Shown piece by piece: positions 1 to 10,306 of a DNA stretch of 59,515 bases; within the stretch, counting starts at the first letter, position 1; each line of letters begins with the position of its first letter. The stretch is from contig CM007320.1 of the NCBI GenBank assembly GCA_000333855.2, forward strand, positions 2,443,164 to 2,502,678, given 5' to 3'. The DNA is from Endotrypanum monterogeii. Lineage: Eukaryota; Euglenozoa; Kinetoplastea; Trypanosomatida; Trypanosomatidae. Made by a program: the position numbers and the translations under genes. The notes beneath the pieces were generated by a model. It saw only the letters and a list, made by a program, of their open reading frames with translations. It had not been told where the DNA came from and did no database searches.

Positions 1-2490
1 GACGTTAGGTTGCTCATCTACCAGGTGGTGCTGCCAATCATCTTTTTAGTTCTATCGCTGTTGATCAACCTCGTTCGGAATCCGTCGCAGCCCGCCCTGC
101 GGCTCGACATGACGATGTACAACGACTACACTTCGAACCCATCGCAAGTGGTGACGGGATACTCTGCCTCCATTCCCTCCACGAATAGTACTCCAGCGGT
201 TGACAATAACGCCTTCGCACTCGGTGCAGATCTACCCAGCGATGTATGGGGACCGCACTACCTCACGGACTTCCGTGAGATCCCGACGGGCCTTAATAAC
301 CTATCCTATACAATGAGTCAGCTACTTCAGCAGGAGTTATGGAATCATACTTCTCCACGCTACATCGCCATAGCACCAGTGGGCTTTTTCTCCAGGCCCT
401 CACGCCCCACTGGAGACTCGGGCTCACGCCCCACTGGAGCCTCGGGCTCACGCCCCACTGGAGCCTCGGGCTCGCCAGAGCCCCCGTTCCCGTTTTTGAA
501 GGCTCCGACAGTGCTACACAACTCGTCGAACCCCCACGCTGCTCCTCAGGGCGTAGATGCGCTGTATCATCTTGCTAGGCGTCAGCTAGTAGGTGGCCCC
601 GTACAGCAGCCTACCGTTGTCAACTCGCCCATGAAGCTCGGTGCATTCGAGAAAGGGCTGGTGGAAACGAGCAAGCAGGTAATGGTAGGCATCTTTATCA
701 TTCTTCCTTTTATCTTTATTCCGTCGAACACGATCGCCTACATCGTCGAAGAAAAAGAGTCCGGCTCCCGCCACATGCAGCGACTGTCTGGTGCTAGTAT
801 GTTGGCTTACTGGCTGAGCAGTTTTGTCTTCGATTGCCTCTGCTACCTCGCTACTCAGATCTTGGCTTTTGTCATCTTTGCCCTCTTCGACCGTACAGAG
901 TATATAGGCAGGGAGACCATCGGCCCTGCCATCGTACTATTTCTCTTTTTCGGAGTTTCATCGATCCCAGTCAGCTACTTGTTGAGTTTCTTCTTCCGCT
1001 CTGGCTTCACGGCACAATCGGTGGTCTTCTGCATCAACTTCACCTTTGGCTTCCTTTGGGTGACAGCAGAGTCCATGATTTCCGAGCATGCTTTGGGGTT
1101 TGTCAAGGTGATGGCAAGCATCCTTCGCATATTCCCATCGGTGTGCTTTGGCGAGGGGATGTACGTGCTGTCTGGCACTCAGTTGGCCAACATGATGTTT
1201 CCCAATCGTAAAAACGAAAGCTTGTTCTCACAGCTTTACTTCACGTCCAATGGAAAACCCACCGGTGGCATCGGAACGGGCCTCATTTATATGTCCGTTG
1301 TGGGTGTGGTCTGCACTGTGGCACTCGTGCTTCTTGAGTACCTGGATGTGAAGTGGATTATCGCCAGCTTCAGGCGATTGTTCACTATTCTGAACCCCAA
1401 TGAATTGGAAGATTATGTGTGCCTCCGAAACGGGGACCCATCTGTGGAGAGGGAGGAGTCTCGCGTGTGTTCCGTCGTGACAGGGCCCCCGTCGACTGGT
1501 ATTGCTGTGCAGTACCTTCACAAGCGATATCCCAACACCAAGGACGCCGCTGTCTGTTATATTTCTTTTGGGGTGGACGAAGGTGAGGTGGTGGGTATGC
1601 TGGGACTTAACGGCGCCGGCAAGTCGACCGTGTTGAGTATCCTTGCTGGTGAGACTGTAGCAACGGACGGTGAAGCGTATGTGAATCACTATTCGGTGGA
1701 GTCGAGGCTTAGTCGACGTTTAGTTGGCTACTGTCCACAGTATGATGCGCTGCTAAGTAATCTTAGCACCAAGGAGCACCTCTGGTTGTACGCGCGCTTG
1801 CGTGGCATCAAGAAGGAGCATATCGGGGCTGAAGTGCAGTTTCTTTTGAGGGAGTTGGGGCTGTACCCGTTCCGACATCAGGCTGCCGGGTCTTTGAGCG
1901 GGGGCAATAAGCGCCGCCTGTCGCTCGCTATCGCGCTGGTCGGTCACACAACGAGCGTGCTGTTGGACGAGCCGACGGCAGGCATGGATGCCGTCGGGCG
2001 TGCACAGACGTGCAGTGTGGTGCGTCGCCTCTGTGCCGGAAAATCTGTATTGTTGAGTACCCACATACTGGACGAGGTCGATGCACTCGCAGATCGCGTT
2101 GCGTTTGTAGTGCGCGGAAACCTCCGTTGCATTGGCACACCAAGGGAGTTAAGGATGTCTTATAACAGTACTTCTGCCTACACGCTTCATGTGGTCTTTT
2201 TTACAGATGTGCGTTTGCAGGGTACAGATGTGGATTTGGTGGAGACGGTGCGCCAATACGTTTTTGATACAATCATGGCTGCTTCTTCTGAAAAGAACAT
2301 GCAAAATGGTGCTAGATGCGATGTCTTGGAGGTGCACCCTTGCTCGATGCAGCTGAGCGTGAACGGCAACCTGTCTTCTATCTGCCGCGTTGCTTGCGAG
2401 ATGCAAGCGGGCAGGGTGAAAGGAATCCCTCCAACCGCGTACACCAGCGTGAGTAAGCCAACATTGGAGGACATTCTGCTGCTTCAGTAG
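1..2490 (+). CDS. ABC transporter, ABCA subfamily, C-terminal half (5' partial)
   Basis: This frame is open from the first base, so the start lies outside the window; 829 residues are visible. It matches the second half of an ABCA full transporter, which moves lipids across membranes. A hydrophobic segment (about residues 4-25) leads into a large loop, followed by a membrane cluster (about 225-460) with the EEKESG motif usual between the first helices of ABCA domains. The nucleotide-binding domain has Walker A GLNGAGKST (535-543), signature LSGGN (632-636, N in place of the usual Q), Walker B VLLDEPTAG (catalytic DE at 656-657) and an H-loop in STHILDE. About 120 residues follow, in the place of the ABCA regulatory region. 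The loop carries three tandem 8-residue repeats (403-474). The subfamily call is firm; the substrate is unknown. I cannot tell whether the N-terminal half is intact. Confidence 0.93.
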   Translation, partial: DVRLLIYQVVLPIIFLVLSLLINLVRNPSQPALRLDMTMYNDYTSNPSQVVTGYSASIPSTNSTPAVDNNAFALGADLPSDVWGPHYLTDFREIPTGLNNLSYTMSQLLQQELWNHTSPRYIAIAPVGFFSRPSRPTGDSGSRPTGASGSRPTGASGSPEPPFPFLKAPTVLHNSSNPHAAPQGVDALYHLARRQLVGGPVQQPTVVNSPMKLGAFEKGLVETSKQVMVGIFIILPFIFIPSNTIAYIVEEKESGSRHMQRLSGASMLAYWLSSFVFDCLCYLATQILAFVIFALFDRTEYIGRETIGPAIVLFLFFGVSSIPVSYLLSFFFRSGFTAQSVVFCINFTFGFLWVTAESMISEHALGFVKVMASILRIFPSVCFGEGMYVLSGTQLANMMFPNRKNESLFSQLYFTSNGKPTGGIGTGLIYMSVVGVVCTVALVLLEYLDVKWIIASFRRLFTILNPNELEDYVCLRNGDPSVEREESRVCSVVTGPPSTGIAVQYLHKRYPNTKDAAVCYISFGVDEGEVVGMLGLNGAGKSTVLSILAGETVATDGEAYVNHYSVESRLSRRLVGYCPQYDALLSNLSTKEHLWLYARLRGIKKEHIGAEVQFLLRELGLYPFRHQAAGSLSGGNKRRLSLAIALVGHTTSVLLDEPTAGMDAVGRAQTCSVVRRLCAGKSVLLSTHILDEVDALADRVAFVVRGNLRCIGTPRELRMSYNSTSAYTLHVVFFTDVRLQGTDVDLVETVRQYVFDTIMAASSEKNMQNGARCDVLEVHPCSMQLSVNGNLSSICRVACEMQAGRVKGIPPTAYTSVSKPTLEDILLLQ
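403..474 (+). repeat. Three tandem 24-bp units inside the ABCA gene
   Basis: Three in-frame 24-bp copies encode RPTG(D/A)SGS. The second and third encode identical peptides and the first differs at one residue (D for A). They lie in the large loop after the first membrane helix, which in ABCA proteins faces the lumen or outside. In-frame repeats like this can vary in copy number between strains. Confidence 0.9.
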
Positions 2491-3126
2491 TGGGTTGCCG
2501 CAGTGGAGGGAGGGAGGTAACGAACCCTCGCTACTCTCCCCTCAACGCGCACTTCTTTTTTTTTTCCCCAAATTCATATCAACCCTCTTTTCACCGTTGA
2601 CACTCTTCAATCGTCGATCTTACCCCTTCCTCTCCGCTCGGCAGCGCGCTCCCTGTGCACCACTCGGCGACTTGACGTCTTTTTTTTTTTTGTTGAGCAG
2701 GTGACCAGCCGAAATGACAGGAAAGCATCGTACGAGGCAAGGGAAGCGGTACCACTGCCACCACAAAGCTCAAGAACAACGGAAAAAAAGGCCGAAGCAT
2801 GAGACTCTCGTATGACGATGTCTGTGTGTGTGTGTGTGTGCTACCAAGTATTATTTGTTTAAGTATTATCAACGCTCTCACCCTCTTTTAGGTTTTTGTT
2901 TCCCTTTTTTTTTTTCAAGTAGTTGTCTCGGACTGGTTTTCGATTCGAAAAAAAAAGACACACAAGCTGTCGAAGTGATCTAAGTCCACGGGGAAACGCC
3001 AACCAACAGTACACAACCCGCTGTCATTTTCCTGTGGTGTGTGAACGAGCGCAGCAAAGAATTTATGTTCTCTATATCAATGCATCTCTGGATATTTCAT
3101 ATATATAAACATACGCACGCACACAC

Positions 3127-3132
<6 letters not shown>

Positions 3133-3164
<32 letters not shown>
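3133..3164. repeat. (TA)n microsatellite
   Basis: A nearly pure TA run preceded by a CA/TA mixture and followed by a second, imperfect TA-rich block to about 3310. Confidence 0.95.
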
Positions 3165-3168
<4 letters not shown>

Positions 3169-4087
3169 CATCCTGGTGCGTCTTTTCGCCCATTTTTCTC
3201 ATCTAAAAGAGGTATTATTGTAATTAAATAAAAAAAATATACATATATATATAATATATATATCACGTATATGCATAAATCAATTATATAAAACATATAT
3301 ATAATATCTATTAAAATTGTCGCACATGAGCGCACGTATTTATTCCTTTCTCTGGCGAAAAAATTGCCACTCGCGCACATTTGGCCAATCACTGTAAAAA
3401 AAAAAGAAGAGGGCACAGAAACACTCTCCCTGTTCCTTCCTCAGTGCTCTTCTTTCCACTTGCGTCATGCGTAGATGCATGGAAACCAACCCATCGAGGA
3501 AGCACTTAGTCTTCACACGCACGGCCAGCTCGCCGCCCACTTTGGCTTTTCTCTTCCCTCCCCAGCAACACAGATACATTGACTATGTATCCCTCCTCAT
3601 TTTTTTCATAGTGCCGATAGGGGAAAAAAGAAGGCGATTTCCCCCTCATGTTTTTCTATTCCCTGCCTCCCTCTGTTTCACTCGCCACCTCTTTTGTTTT
3701 TCTTATTCGAATGTCCGAGACGGGTCACTAGCCCGCTTGAAGGCTACAGGTATCGGGTACAGCACTTTGCGCATATATTATATACATTTAAAGCACCACA
3801 TTTTCACAACTTATTGTATGCGACAGTCATTCAGTGGTGTGCTGAGATAATTTTTTTTTTTGCAGAGACCTAGAGCGCTGCCGCCCTTGGCACTGAGAGT
3901 TTTACAGTGTTGTAGTCGGGGGCGAGCATCACCTCGAAGTTTTTTCTTTTTCGGTGTACGCAGTGAGTTTTAGGCTCACTGAGAAGAGGTTTGTATCTCC
4001 ACCTCTATTCCCCCCCCCACCACACACACAACACCAGCAGCAGCAGCAGCACTCCTGCTCATTAGCCTGTCTCTGCTTCGTGCGTGC

Positions 4088-4106
4088 TCCCTTTTTTTCT
4101 CGATAG
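4088..4106 (+). promoter_or_regulatory. Candidate trans-splice acceptor for the NUFIP1-like gene
   Basis: A C/T tract ends in GATAG, with AG at 4105-4106. No ATG occurs between it and the ATG at 4211, which supports that start and gives a 5' UTR of about 104 nt. An alternative acceptor is the CAG at 3961-3963 after another T-rich tract. Confidence 0.5.
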
Positions 4107-4210
4107 CGCTTAAGTTTATAATAGGAGGCGACTAACACACAAGCCAAAAAACAAACAACTAATACAAAATACTCGAGGGTGATATCACTTAGGCTTCTAG
4201 TGTGCACAGG

Positions 4211-6115
4211 ATGCCTCCGCGAAATTCAGTGCCTCGCCCGTCACCTCGTGAGCTCGAGGATGCCATTCATCCCTTTGACAAGCTTGTGATTGGCCTTCCC
4301 ACAGCCATGGAAGAGTGGCGGCGCACATACGGGCCTGCCAGGGAGTGGTGTAAGCTTGCACCAAACCCACTCCTCATGAACACAGTTAGCGAAGCTGGCG
4401 AGGAAAGTCGCAACGGTCAAAGTCGTTCCCTGGCACCTCCCTCGCGCACCGCATCGGGGCACCCTGGCGACGCCGCCGCTCGAACGCCTGCATCGACTCC
4501 ACTGCAGATGAACGGGTCTCGTCTTCAAAAAATGGGTGCTGCTTCAGCATCTAAGAGGGATGATGAGTTCTACTGTGACGCCTGTCAGCGAGACTTCGCT
4601 ACCCAGGACAAGTACGCGGCACACATGGAGACACACGTGTACTGCACCGTAGCTGGGTGCCGTTTTACGTGCCGCAAGGAGAAACCTTGGCGGATGGAGG
4701 AGCACATGGAGCTGCTGCACAACCGTCCAGACGCACCGAATCTCGTGGACACGAACGCCTACCTGGACCAGCGCAAGCGCCGCTTTCCTACGCAGGATGC
4801 GGTGAAGATTAAGGTAGAGGAGCTGTACTACAAGGCGGCACGCGGTGTCATACTGCCTGATGAGCGGCGGCGGTGGATGCAACAGCACGGTATTGTGATT
4901 CGCAAGCGACCTCGCACGGAATCGTCTTTCATTGCACGGGGGGAACTACCAGCAGGGTCACGCTCTCCGTCGGCAGCGTCCTCTGCGTGTTCGTCCTCGT
5001 CATCACGGCGCTCTTCACACTCGTCGTCCGCGCGCCGCCAGCGGCGCTCTCCGCCGAGGGGCTCGCACGAGCCGTCGCAGTTGACTAATCCATTGCCCTC
5101 TGTCGACGCCGATAGCGAGCGTGTTCGCTTCATCCAGCCCCCGTCCATGCCATCTTACGAGGGGTTTGACCCTACTGCTGCGCCAACACAACGCTTTCCC
5201 AAATCTCCACAGGAATCGCAGGCTGGGGATCAGGGATCTGATGCTGTCTGTTCATCGGTGACCGCCCCGAGTTTGACGAAGTCCTCGTCTCACTCGCAAG
5301 CTTCGGCAGGTGGTGTCCGTGCTGCGCCAGCTCATTCAACAAAAATAATTCCTCTCGGTCCCAACGGTACTTTGACGCCGAGGCAGCGCGTGCAATTGGT
5401 GCGCGAACGATACGCCGCGGCGAAAGAGGTCCCACAGTTTTATGTGTGCCACCGCTGCGGTATCAAAGGAGAGCACTGGGTAGCCGACTGCCCTACCAAG
5501 GGCGACAGCACCTACGATAGACATGTCGTATGGGGTGAGGCAAAATTGTCTCCAACAGTGGGTAAAGGCGTTAAATCTCGCCGCGAGCAAACAGAGAGGA
5601 ACAGTGACGTCACAGAGGGCCAAGACTCATGTGATCCGACTCAACCAGGAGTTCCCTGGACAGCGACGCCCAGCGAGAGATGCCTCGAGAAAGCTGTGGA
5701 TGCACAGGCAGACGCCGTGGCTTCCACCTCCTCCTCTCCGAAGTTGCCACCCCAGGGTCGGCCGGTTCCATCGCAGGAGGAAGTACCTCCGAATGCTCTT
5801 GGGCTATCAGAGGTCTGCACAGTCTCAGCTTCGGACGTCCCAGCCGATAGAAGTGATGACGACGCACCACCGGTGATGCAGTCAGCAGCACCGCCTCCCA
5901 ATGCACCAAAAGAGGTAACTCGCATGATGGCCCCCGTTGCGGCGGCGAAGCGGTCGCAGTCGCACCGACGCCATCCCGTCCACCGTCCACCTCCGACGCC
6001 GACGCTCTATGAGCGACTTACAGAGGAGGCGAAGATGGATGAGCAGGGGGTGCTTCTGCAGGCATTGCGGTTCTTTGTTGCCCGAAACTTTTTTGAAGAC
6101 GCTCGACAGCCGTGA
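4211..6115 (+). CDS. NUFIP1-like zinc-finger protein with C-terminal zinc knuckle
   Basis: A 634-residue protein. Two C2H2-type fingers are visible: C122/C125/H138/H142 and C145/C150/H165/H170. They are followed by YLDQRKRRFPTQD (184-196) and a basic helix, which resemble the conserved NUFIP1 segment (an ERR...(Y/F)PT motif after a C2H2 finger). In animals and yeast (Rsa1), NUFIP proteins help assemble box C/D snoRNPs; that role here is inference. A Ser/Arg-rich stretch follows (about 250-300). Further on is a zinc-knuckle motif (C413/C416/H422/C427) like that of the RBBP6/Mpe1 polyadenylation factors, but with five residues rather than four between the second Cys and the His. The last 200 residues are mostly disordered, ending in a short helical segment. 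In-frame codons upstream of 4211 are not ATG. The finger calls are firm; the NUFIP1 assignment is moderate. Confidence 0.8.
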   Translation: MPPRNSVPRPSPRELEDAIHPFDKLVIGLPTAMEEWRRTYGPAREWCKLAPNPLLMNTVSEAGEESRNGQSRSLAPPSRTASGHPGDAAARTPASTPLQMNGSRLQKMGAASASKRDDEFYCDACQRDFATQDKYAAHMETHVYCTVAGCRFTCRKEKPWRMEEHMELLHNRPDAPNLVDTNAYLDQRKRRFPTQDAVKIKVEELYYKAARGVILPDERRRWMQQHGIVIRKRPRTESSFIARGELPAGSRSPSAASSACSSSSSRRSSHSSSARRQRRSPPRGSHEPSQLTNPLPSVDADSERVRFIQPPSMPSYEGFDPTAAPTQRFPKSPQESQAGDQGSDAVCSSVTAPSLTKSSSHSQASAGGVRAAPAHSTKIIPLGPNGTLTPRQRVQLVRERYAAAKEVPQFYVCHRCGIKGEHWVADCPTKGDSTYDRHVVWGEAKLSPTVGKGVKSRREQTERNSDVTEGQDSCDPTQPGVPWTATPSERCLEKAVDAQADAVASTSSSPKLPPQGRPVPSQEEVPPNALGLSEVCTVSASDVPADRSDDDAPPVMQSAAPPPNAPKEVTRMMAPVAAAKRSQSHRRHPVHRPPPTPTLYERLTEEAKMDEQGVLLQALRFFVARNFFEDARQP

Positions 6116-7004
6116 CCATCGGGAGGGTGGGTTGACACGGGTGCCTTTGCCAAGGGGGAAAGGCGAGGTGGGATAGCTGGATGGTCAGTTGTTCCCCGGT
6201 GGTGGTGGAACTAGTGCTTTGCATCGGAGGGAAAGCATTGTGGGCGAAGCTGAAATTTTTTTTTTTTGACGGCGCCTTCCGTACGACTCCTTGATGGAAC
6301 TCCGAGGTGGTGATGGTGTCGACAGAAGATGCGGTAGGCCGATGCTGGTGGTGTGGGTGGGTAAGTGGAGTGCGTGCGTGGAGGAAGCCTGATTGCTGAT
6401 GGACAAGCTGTGTCTAAAGGCGGATGTTGTGACTACGTGTTTGGGTGCTGTGATGTGTTAATGCCTTCGTTGTACCTCTTCCCACTTTTCGCATTTCATA
6501 TCATCACAGGTGGACTCATCGATCGTCCAGGTGCGTGGGTGTGTGTAAATAAACGAAAACCTACAACGTGTGTGGGTGTGTACGTGATCAAGTTGAGTAT
6601 ATGACGCTGTGAGAGGCCTGTAGGTGCTCACTCCGTCGACGTGGCAAGGTGGGCCTTTACAGCCCGTCCTCCCGCTGCGCCTTATCCTAAATAGAATGAA
6701 ATGTACTCAAGCAAAAGGGTACATGGAAAGGCTGCTGTGTGCTTCGGTGCTCATATGGATGCGGGCATCTGATGCCCCCGTCGTAGTGCAAACAGCTCAA
6801 CGAGCTCAATGAGGAGAAGTCTGGGTGTTTCATCTCATTAATATTATTAATAGCATTTTCTGACTCCTCTCTTTGCCGTGCTCATTTCTTTTTACTTACC
6901 CCCACACACCTTTTTTTTTTTCTGCGGCTCTGTCCCTCTTTCCATTGGTTTCTACTGATACGCGGGCTTGGGCTGCTTTTCTCCTGTCGCTTGCTCCTGC
7001 TGCC

Positions 7005-7007
<3 letters not shown>

Positions 7008-7042
<35 letters not shown>
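7008..7042. repeat. (TA)n microsatellite
   Basis: A pure TA run about 475 bp upstream of the NF-X1-type start codon. Confidence 0.95.
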
Positions 7043-7046
<4 letters not shown>

Positions 7047-7400
7047 AGAACATATCTATGTTTTTGGTTTGTGTGTGTGTCTAGGCTTATTTTTAAAACT
7101 ATTTGTGTCTTTGTGTCTTCCTCCACTTTTTTTCTTTTCACGCTCGGCTATTTATTCCCTGCTTTCTTCTCCAGTGCACCTCCGCGCTGTTTGCTCGGAG
7201 CCTCGCTTTCCTTCGTTCTATATACATACTGGAATTGTTTCTCAGAACATCAGGCATCGCCGTAAGGCTCACTCCGTGCCGGCGAGCGGTTCTCTCTCTC
7301 TCTCCCCTCAGATTCCCTTTTTCACTCTGTTTCGCTGCGTGCGTGAGAGCTATCGGCTTCCGCATCTTTGCAGAGGACACGAAGGAGTGGGTGTTTGTGT

Positions 7401-7428
7401 GCCCCTCTTCTCCCCCCCTTTTTCACAG
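7401..7428 (+). promoter_or_regulatory. Trans-splice acceptor for the NF-X1-type gene
   Basis: A strong C/T tract ends in CACAG, with AG at 7427-7428. The next ATG is the CDS start at 7517, giving an 88-nt 5' UTR. Confidence 0.7.
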
Positions 7429-7516
7429 ACGTTAGCGTTATACAAAAAGCTGACCACGCGTTTGATTCAGCTTTCTGTTCTCCCTCTTTTGATCTCTCCA
7501 CTCGCTTTCGGTTTCA

Positions 7517-9229
7517 ATGTCCGCGTCCCCGCGGCTTACGCAGGAGCTTTCCGAAGATCTCCGATGCAGCCGATACGAGTGTGTCATTTGTTCTGAAGTA
7601 GTTGGATACAGAGAGGAGCTCTGGTCTTGTCCATGCTGCTATGGGGTTTTTCATCTTTCGTGTGTTCGCTACTGGGCGGATAGCCAAACAAAAGAGCGCG
7701 AGAGAGTGCAGCTGTCGACTTCTTCTGTCGCCACGCAGGAGGAGTTGGGCTGCTTCCGCTGCCCTCTTTGTCAGGCCTTTAACAAGAAGACTCATCTTGC
7801 TATCTACCAGTGCTATTGCGGGAAGACAACAAAGCCGGCAGTGGACGCGATGCTTGTGCCAGGTAGTTGCGGGCAACCGTGTGAACGGCCTCAGGCAGAC
7901 TTCAGTTGTCCGCACAGGTGCACGCTTCTCTGCCATCCTGGGCCTTGTCCACCGTGTATGAGGGCTCGCGAGCAGGCATGCTGGTGTGGCAAGCACTCGA
8001 AGACGGTGGGTTGCTCGAGCAACATTCACGGGTACGAGTGCGACGAGACATGCGGAAAGCTGCTGGACTGTGGGCAACATAGCTGCAAGGCGCCTTGCCA
8101 CGAAGGACCTTGTCCTGTGTGCACATTGATGATCAAGGAGGAGTGCTTTTGTGGTGCCGCCCAGCGCACACGACGGTGTGGGGACTCCTCGCCGACGTTG
8201 GGCGGTGTTCCTGCTGGAATGGCTGCGGCCGCCGCGGCAGGTGTCAGCGGCTTCTGCTGCGGAAGTGTCTGCCGGAAATATCGCGATTGTAATATTCACG
8301 TGTGTGGCGTGCCGTGTCACCCCGGCGACTGTGAGAGGTGTTACCGAACCCCGCGCCGACAACAGTTCTGTCCTTGCGGGAAAACGCGGGTGCAGGTGCA
8401 GCGAACATCGTGTACTGACCCCGTGCCGTCTTGCGGACTCACTTGTGAGCTGCCACTGCCGTGTGGTCACTTTTGTTGGCTGCAATGCCACGACGAGACA
8501 CCGTGCGCGCCGTGCAAGAATATTTTGACCATGCCGTGTGCATGCGGCAATCGCCAAATATCTTTCCCTTGCTTTTGCCAGTACCTGCCAGAGTCGGAGT
8601 GGGAGGCGGCGCGTGTGAAGTGCGGACTACCTGTCAGCTTATTGCCCGCGTCAATGCCACCCAAGTGTAATCAGCCTTGTCGATGTACGCTGTCTTGCCA
8701 CAAACATCGATGCATCAACACGTGCTGTACAGACCAGGAGCACACATGCCTGCAGATATGCATTCGCAGACTCGCATGTGGCGAGCACCAGTGCGGGCAA
8801 CTTTGTCACCAAGGACTTTGTCTCCCGTGTAGTCAAGTTTCATATGAGCGTCTCTATTGTCGATGCCGGAAAACGTGGGTAGACCCGCCGGTGCCATGTG
8901 GGACACGACCGCCGCAGTGCAACCATCCCTGCAGCATCCCGCGTCCGTGTGGGCATCCACCAAACCATCCGTGCCACGTCGAACCCGAGTGTCCCGCGTG
9001 CGTGGTGCTGGAGGAGAAGCTATGTGCTTCTCACGAGAGGCCACTGCCGTTCCACATGCCGTGCCACAAGGCGAAGGTCTCGTGTGGGCGTAAGTGCGGC
9101 AAGAACCTGCCCTGCTGTGGAAGATTTTGCGACTTGGTGTGCCATACGGGGCCATGCGAGCATCAGTGCACGAAAAGCTTCCCCACACTGGCAGATGTTG
9201 TGAGGCGTGGGAGGGGCCAGGAGGCGTGA
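7517..9229 (+). CDS. NF-X1-type zinc-finger protein with RING-like N-terminus
   Basis: A 570-residue, very Cys/His-rich protein. It opens with a RING/PHD-like finger (from C22 in CVIC through CPCC, FHLSC and CPLC, about 22-95), as in NFX1, NFXL1 and yeast FAP1. It continues with an array of NF-X1-type fingers; recurring cores such as CGQHSCKAPCHEGPCPVC and CGHFCWLQCHDETPCAPC repeat through residue 565. An Ala run interrupts the array near residues 235-240. Family members act as nuclear transcriptional or RNA regulators, and the RING-like finger suggests E3 ubiquitin-ligase activity; neither role is shown here. It is shorter than NFX1, and no R3H domain follows the last finger. The start is the first ATG after a strong splice acceptor. 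The family call is firm; the biological role is unknown. Confidence 0.92.
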   Translation: MSASPRLTQELSEDLRCSRYECVICSEVVGYREELWSCPCCYGVFHLSCVRYWADSQTKERERVQLSTSSVATQEELGCFRCPLCQAFNKKTHLAIYQCYCGKTTKPAVDAMLVPGSCGQPCERPQADFSCPHRCTLLCHPGPCPPCMRAREQACWCGKHSKTVGCSSNIHGYECDETCGKLLDCGQHSCKAPCHEGPCPVCTLMIKEECFCGAAQRTRRCGDSSPTLGGVPAGMAAAAAAGVSGFCCGSVCRKYRDCNIHVCGVPCHPGDCERCYRTPRRQQFCPCGKTRVQVQRTSCTDPVPSCGLTCELPLPCGHFCWLQCHDETPCAPCKNILTMPCACGNRQISFPCFCQYLPESEWEAARVKCGLPVSLLPASMPPKCNQPCRCTLSCHKHRCINTCCTDQEHTCLQICIRRLACGEHQCGQLCHQGLCLPCSQVSYERLYCRCRKTWVDPPVPCGTRPPQCNHPCSIPRPCGHPPNHPCHVEPECPACVVLEEKLCASHERPLPFHMPCHKAKVSCGRKCGKNLPCCGRFCDLVCHTGPCEHQCTKSFPTLADVVRRGRGQEA

Positions 9230-10306
9230 CACGAGCCATATCCTCAGATGTCCCCCTTTTCTCATTCTGCTCTTCTTCAGGGTTAACGACTTGATCTGGT
9301 GACCGTGCTTATGTGTAGCGCTTGTCGACGGCGTAATCGCGCCGACACGGATGGGCACCAACACCGTAGATAGAAAAAGAATAAGGTGCATAAGGGGAGG
9401 GAGGAGAGGAGATGGACAGGTAACACCCACGGAGAAGGGGATGCCTCCATCAGTTGGGGTTCGAGCCACCTTTTCTCCTTCATTGCTTCTTCCCTCGCTC
9501 TTGTAGTGTCTAGGTGCTGGAGGGGAGTGTTTGCGTCTGTGGAAGGGAGGAGGTAATTTATGCAGTCATTGGTCATTGTCTTGATAACCAGCTGTGTCTT
9601 GTGTGTTTTGTTTTTGTTTCTCTCACCGTGTGCTTAATCGCCATGTGGGTGCAGCAGTGTGTTCCTTTTTCAGGGAGCCTTACTACGGTCCAAGGTAAGC
9701 ATTGATGAGTGCATATGGGTTTGCGCTCGTTACTGTAATTCTCGAACGACCTCCGTCTCTGGTTGTTCTCTGCTTTTGAGGACATTTTTTTTCCTTTTCA
9801 AAGCATTTCCGAGCCTGCATAGCTCATCGGCTTCGATGCGCATGCGACATACGAGCTTCTTTTTCACGTAAGTCATCTCGGAAGGGGTCTGGTGATATCT
9901 TGATGCCCCCCTGTTTTCTCCCCTTCGGTGTTGAAGGCTCATTCATGTACTTCTACGTACACACTTTCGACCTCATCGTGGATATATATAAAAAAAAACA
10001 TCTCAAATAGTTGTGCCACTTTTCGCTATTGCTACTCTTTCTGTACGTCCACATTTTGTTTTTGTTTCCTTTCATGCCCTCTTTGCCCTCTCATCGTTTT
10101 TTTTTTTTTGGTACTACGTCTCTTCGTTTTGCTCGAGCCGGAACATATATATATATATATATTTCTTTATTGGGGCAGGAACGTGGCGAGGGAGGAGGTC
10201 TCCCCGAAACGCGACAGTGGAACTTGCGGTGATCACCTGCCGAACGTTGCGCTCCGGAGGGGGCGAGGGCACCCACGTCAGCATACGACCTTTCTTACTG
10301 GTCGCC
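9230..10306. other. Intergenic region, NF-X1-type gene to XPB
   Basis: There is no gene here. The first half is mixed sequence, probably 3' UTR. The second half is T-rich, with (TA)n at 10145-10162 and an acceptor at 10176-10177. Confidence 0.75.
10145..10177 (+). promoter_or_regulatory. (TA)n run and candidate trans-splice acceptor for XPB
   Basis: A TA array (10145-10162) is followed by a short T-rich tract and GGGCAG, with AG at 10176-10177. No ATG occurs between it and 10307, so the 5' UTR would be about 130 nt. Confidence 0.5.

Larger units (their letters stand above)
2491..4210. other. Intergenic region, ABCA to NUFIP1-like gene
   Basis: This 1.7-kb spacer has no supportable gene. It holds poly-T runs, a (TG)n run near 2820-2840, a long (TA)n array and AT-rich block (3133-3310), a GCA/CAG run near 4036-4050, and polypyrimidine tracts near 3940 and 4088 that suit trans-splicing of the next gene. 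Confidence 0.8.
6116..7516. other. Intergenic region, NUFIP1-like to NF-X1-type gene
   Basis: The first ~700 bp are relatively G-rich and probably 3' UTR. The rest is T/C-rich with a (TA)n array at 7008-7042 and a strong acceptor tract at 7401-7428. I see no gene here. Confidence 0.75.

Noticed and set aside
7514..8557. 347-codon open frame on the minus strand
   Set aside because: It lies antisense to the NF-X1-type gene, whose Cys-rich code leaves few stops on the opposite strand. It has no domain and opposes the direction of the cluster.
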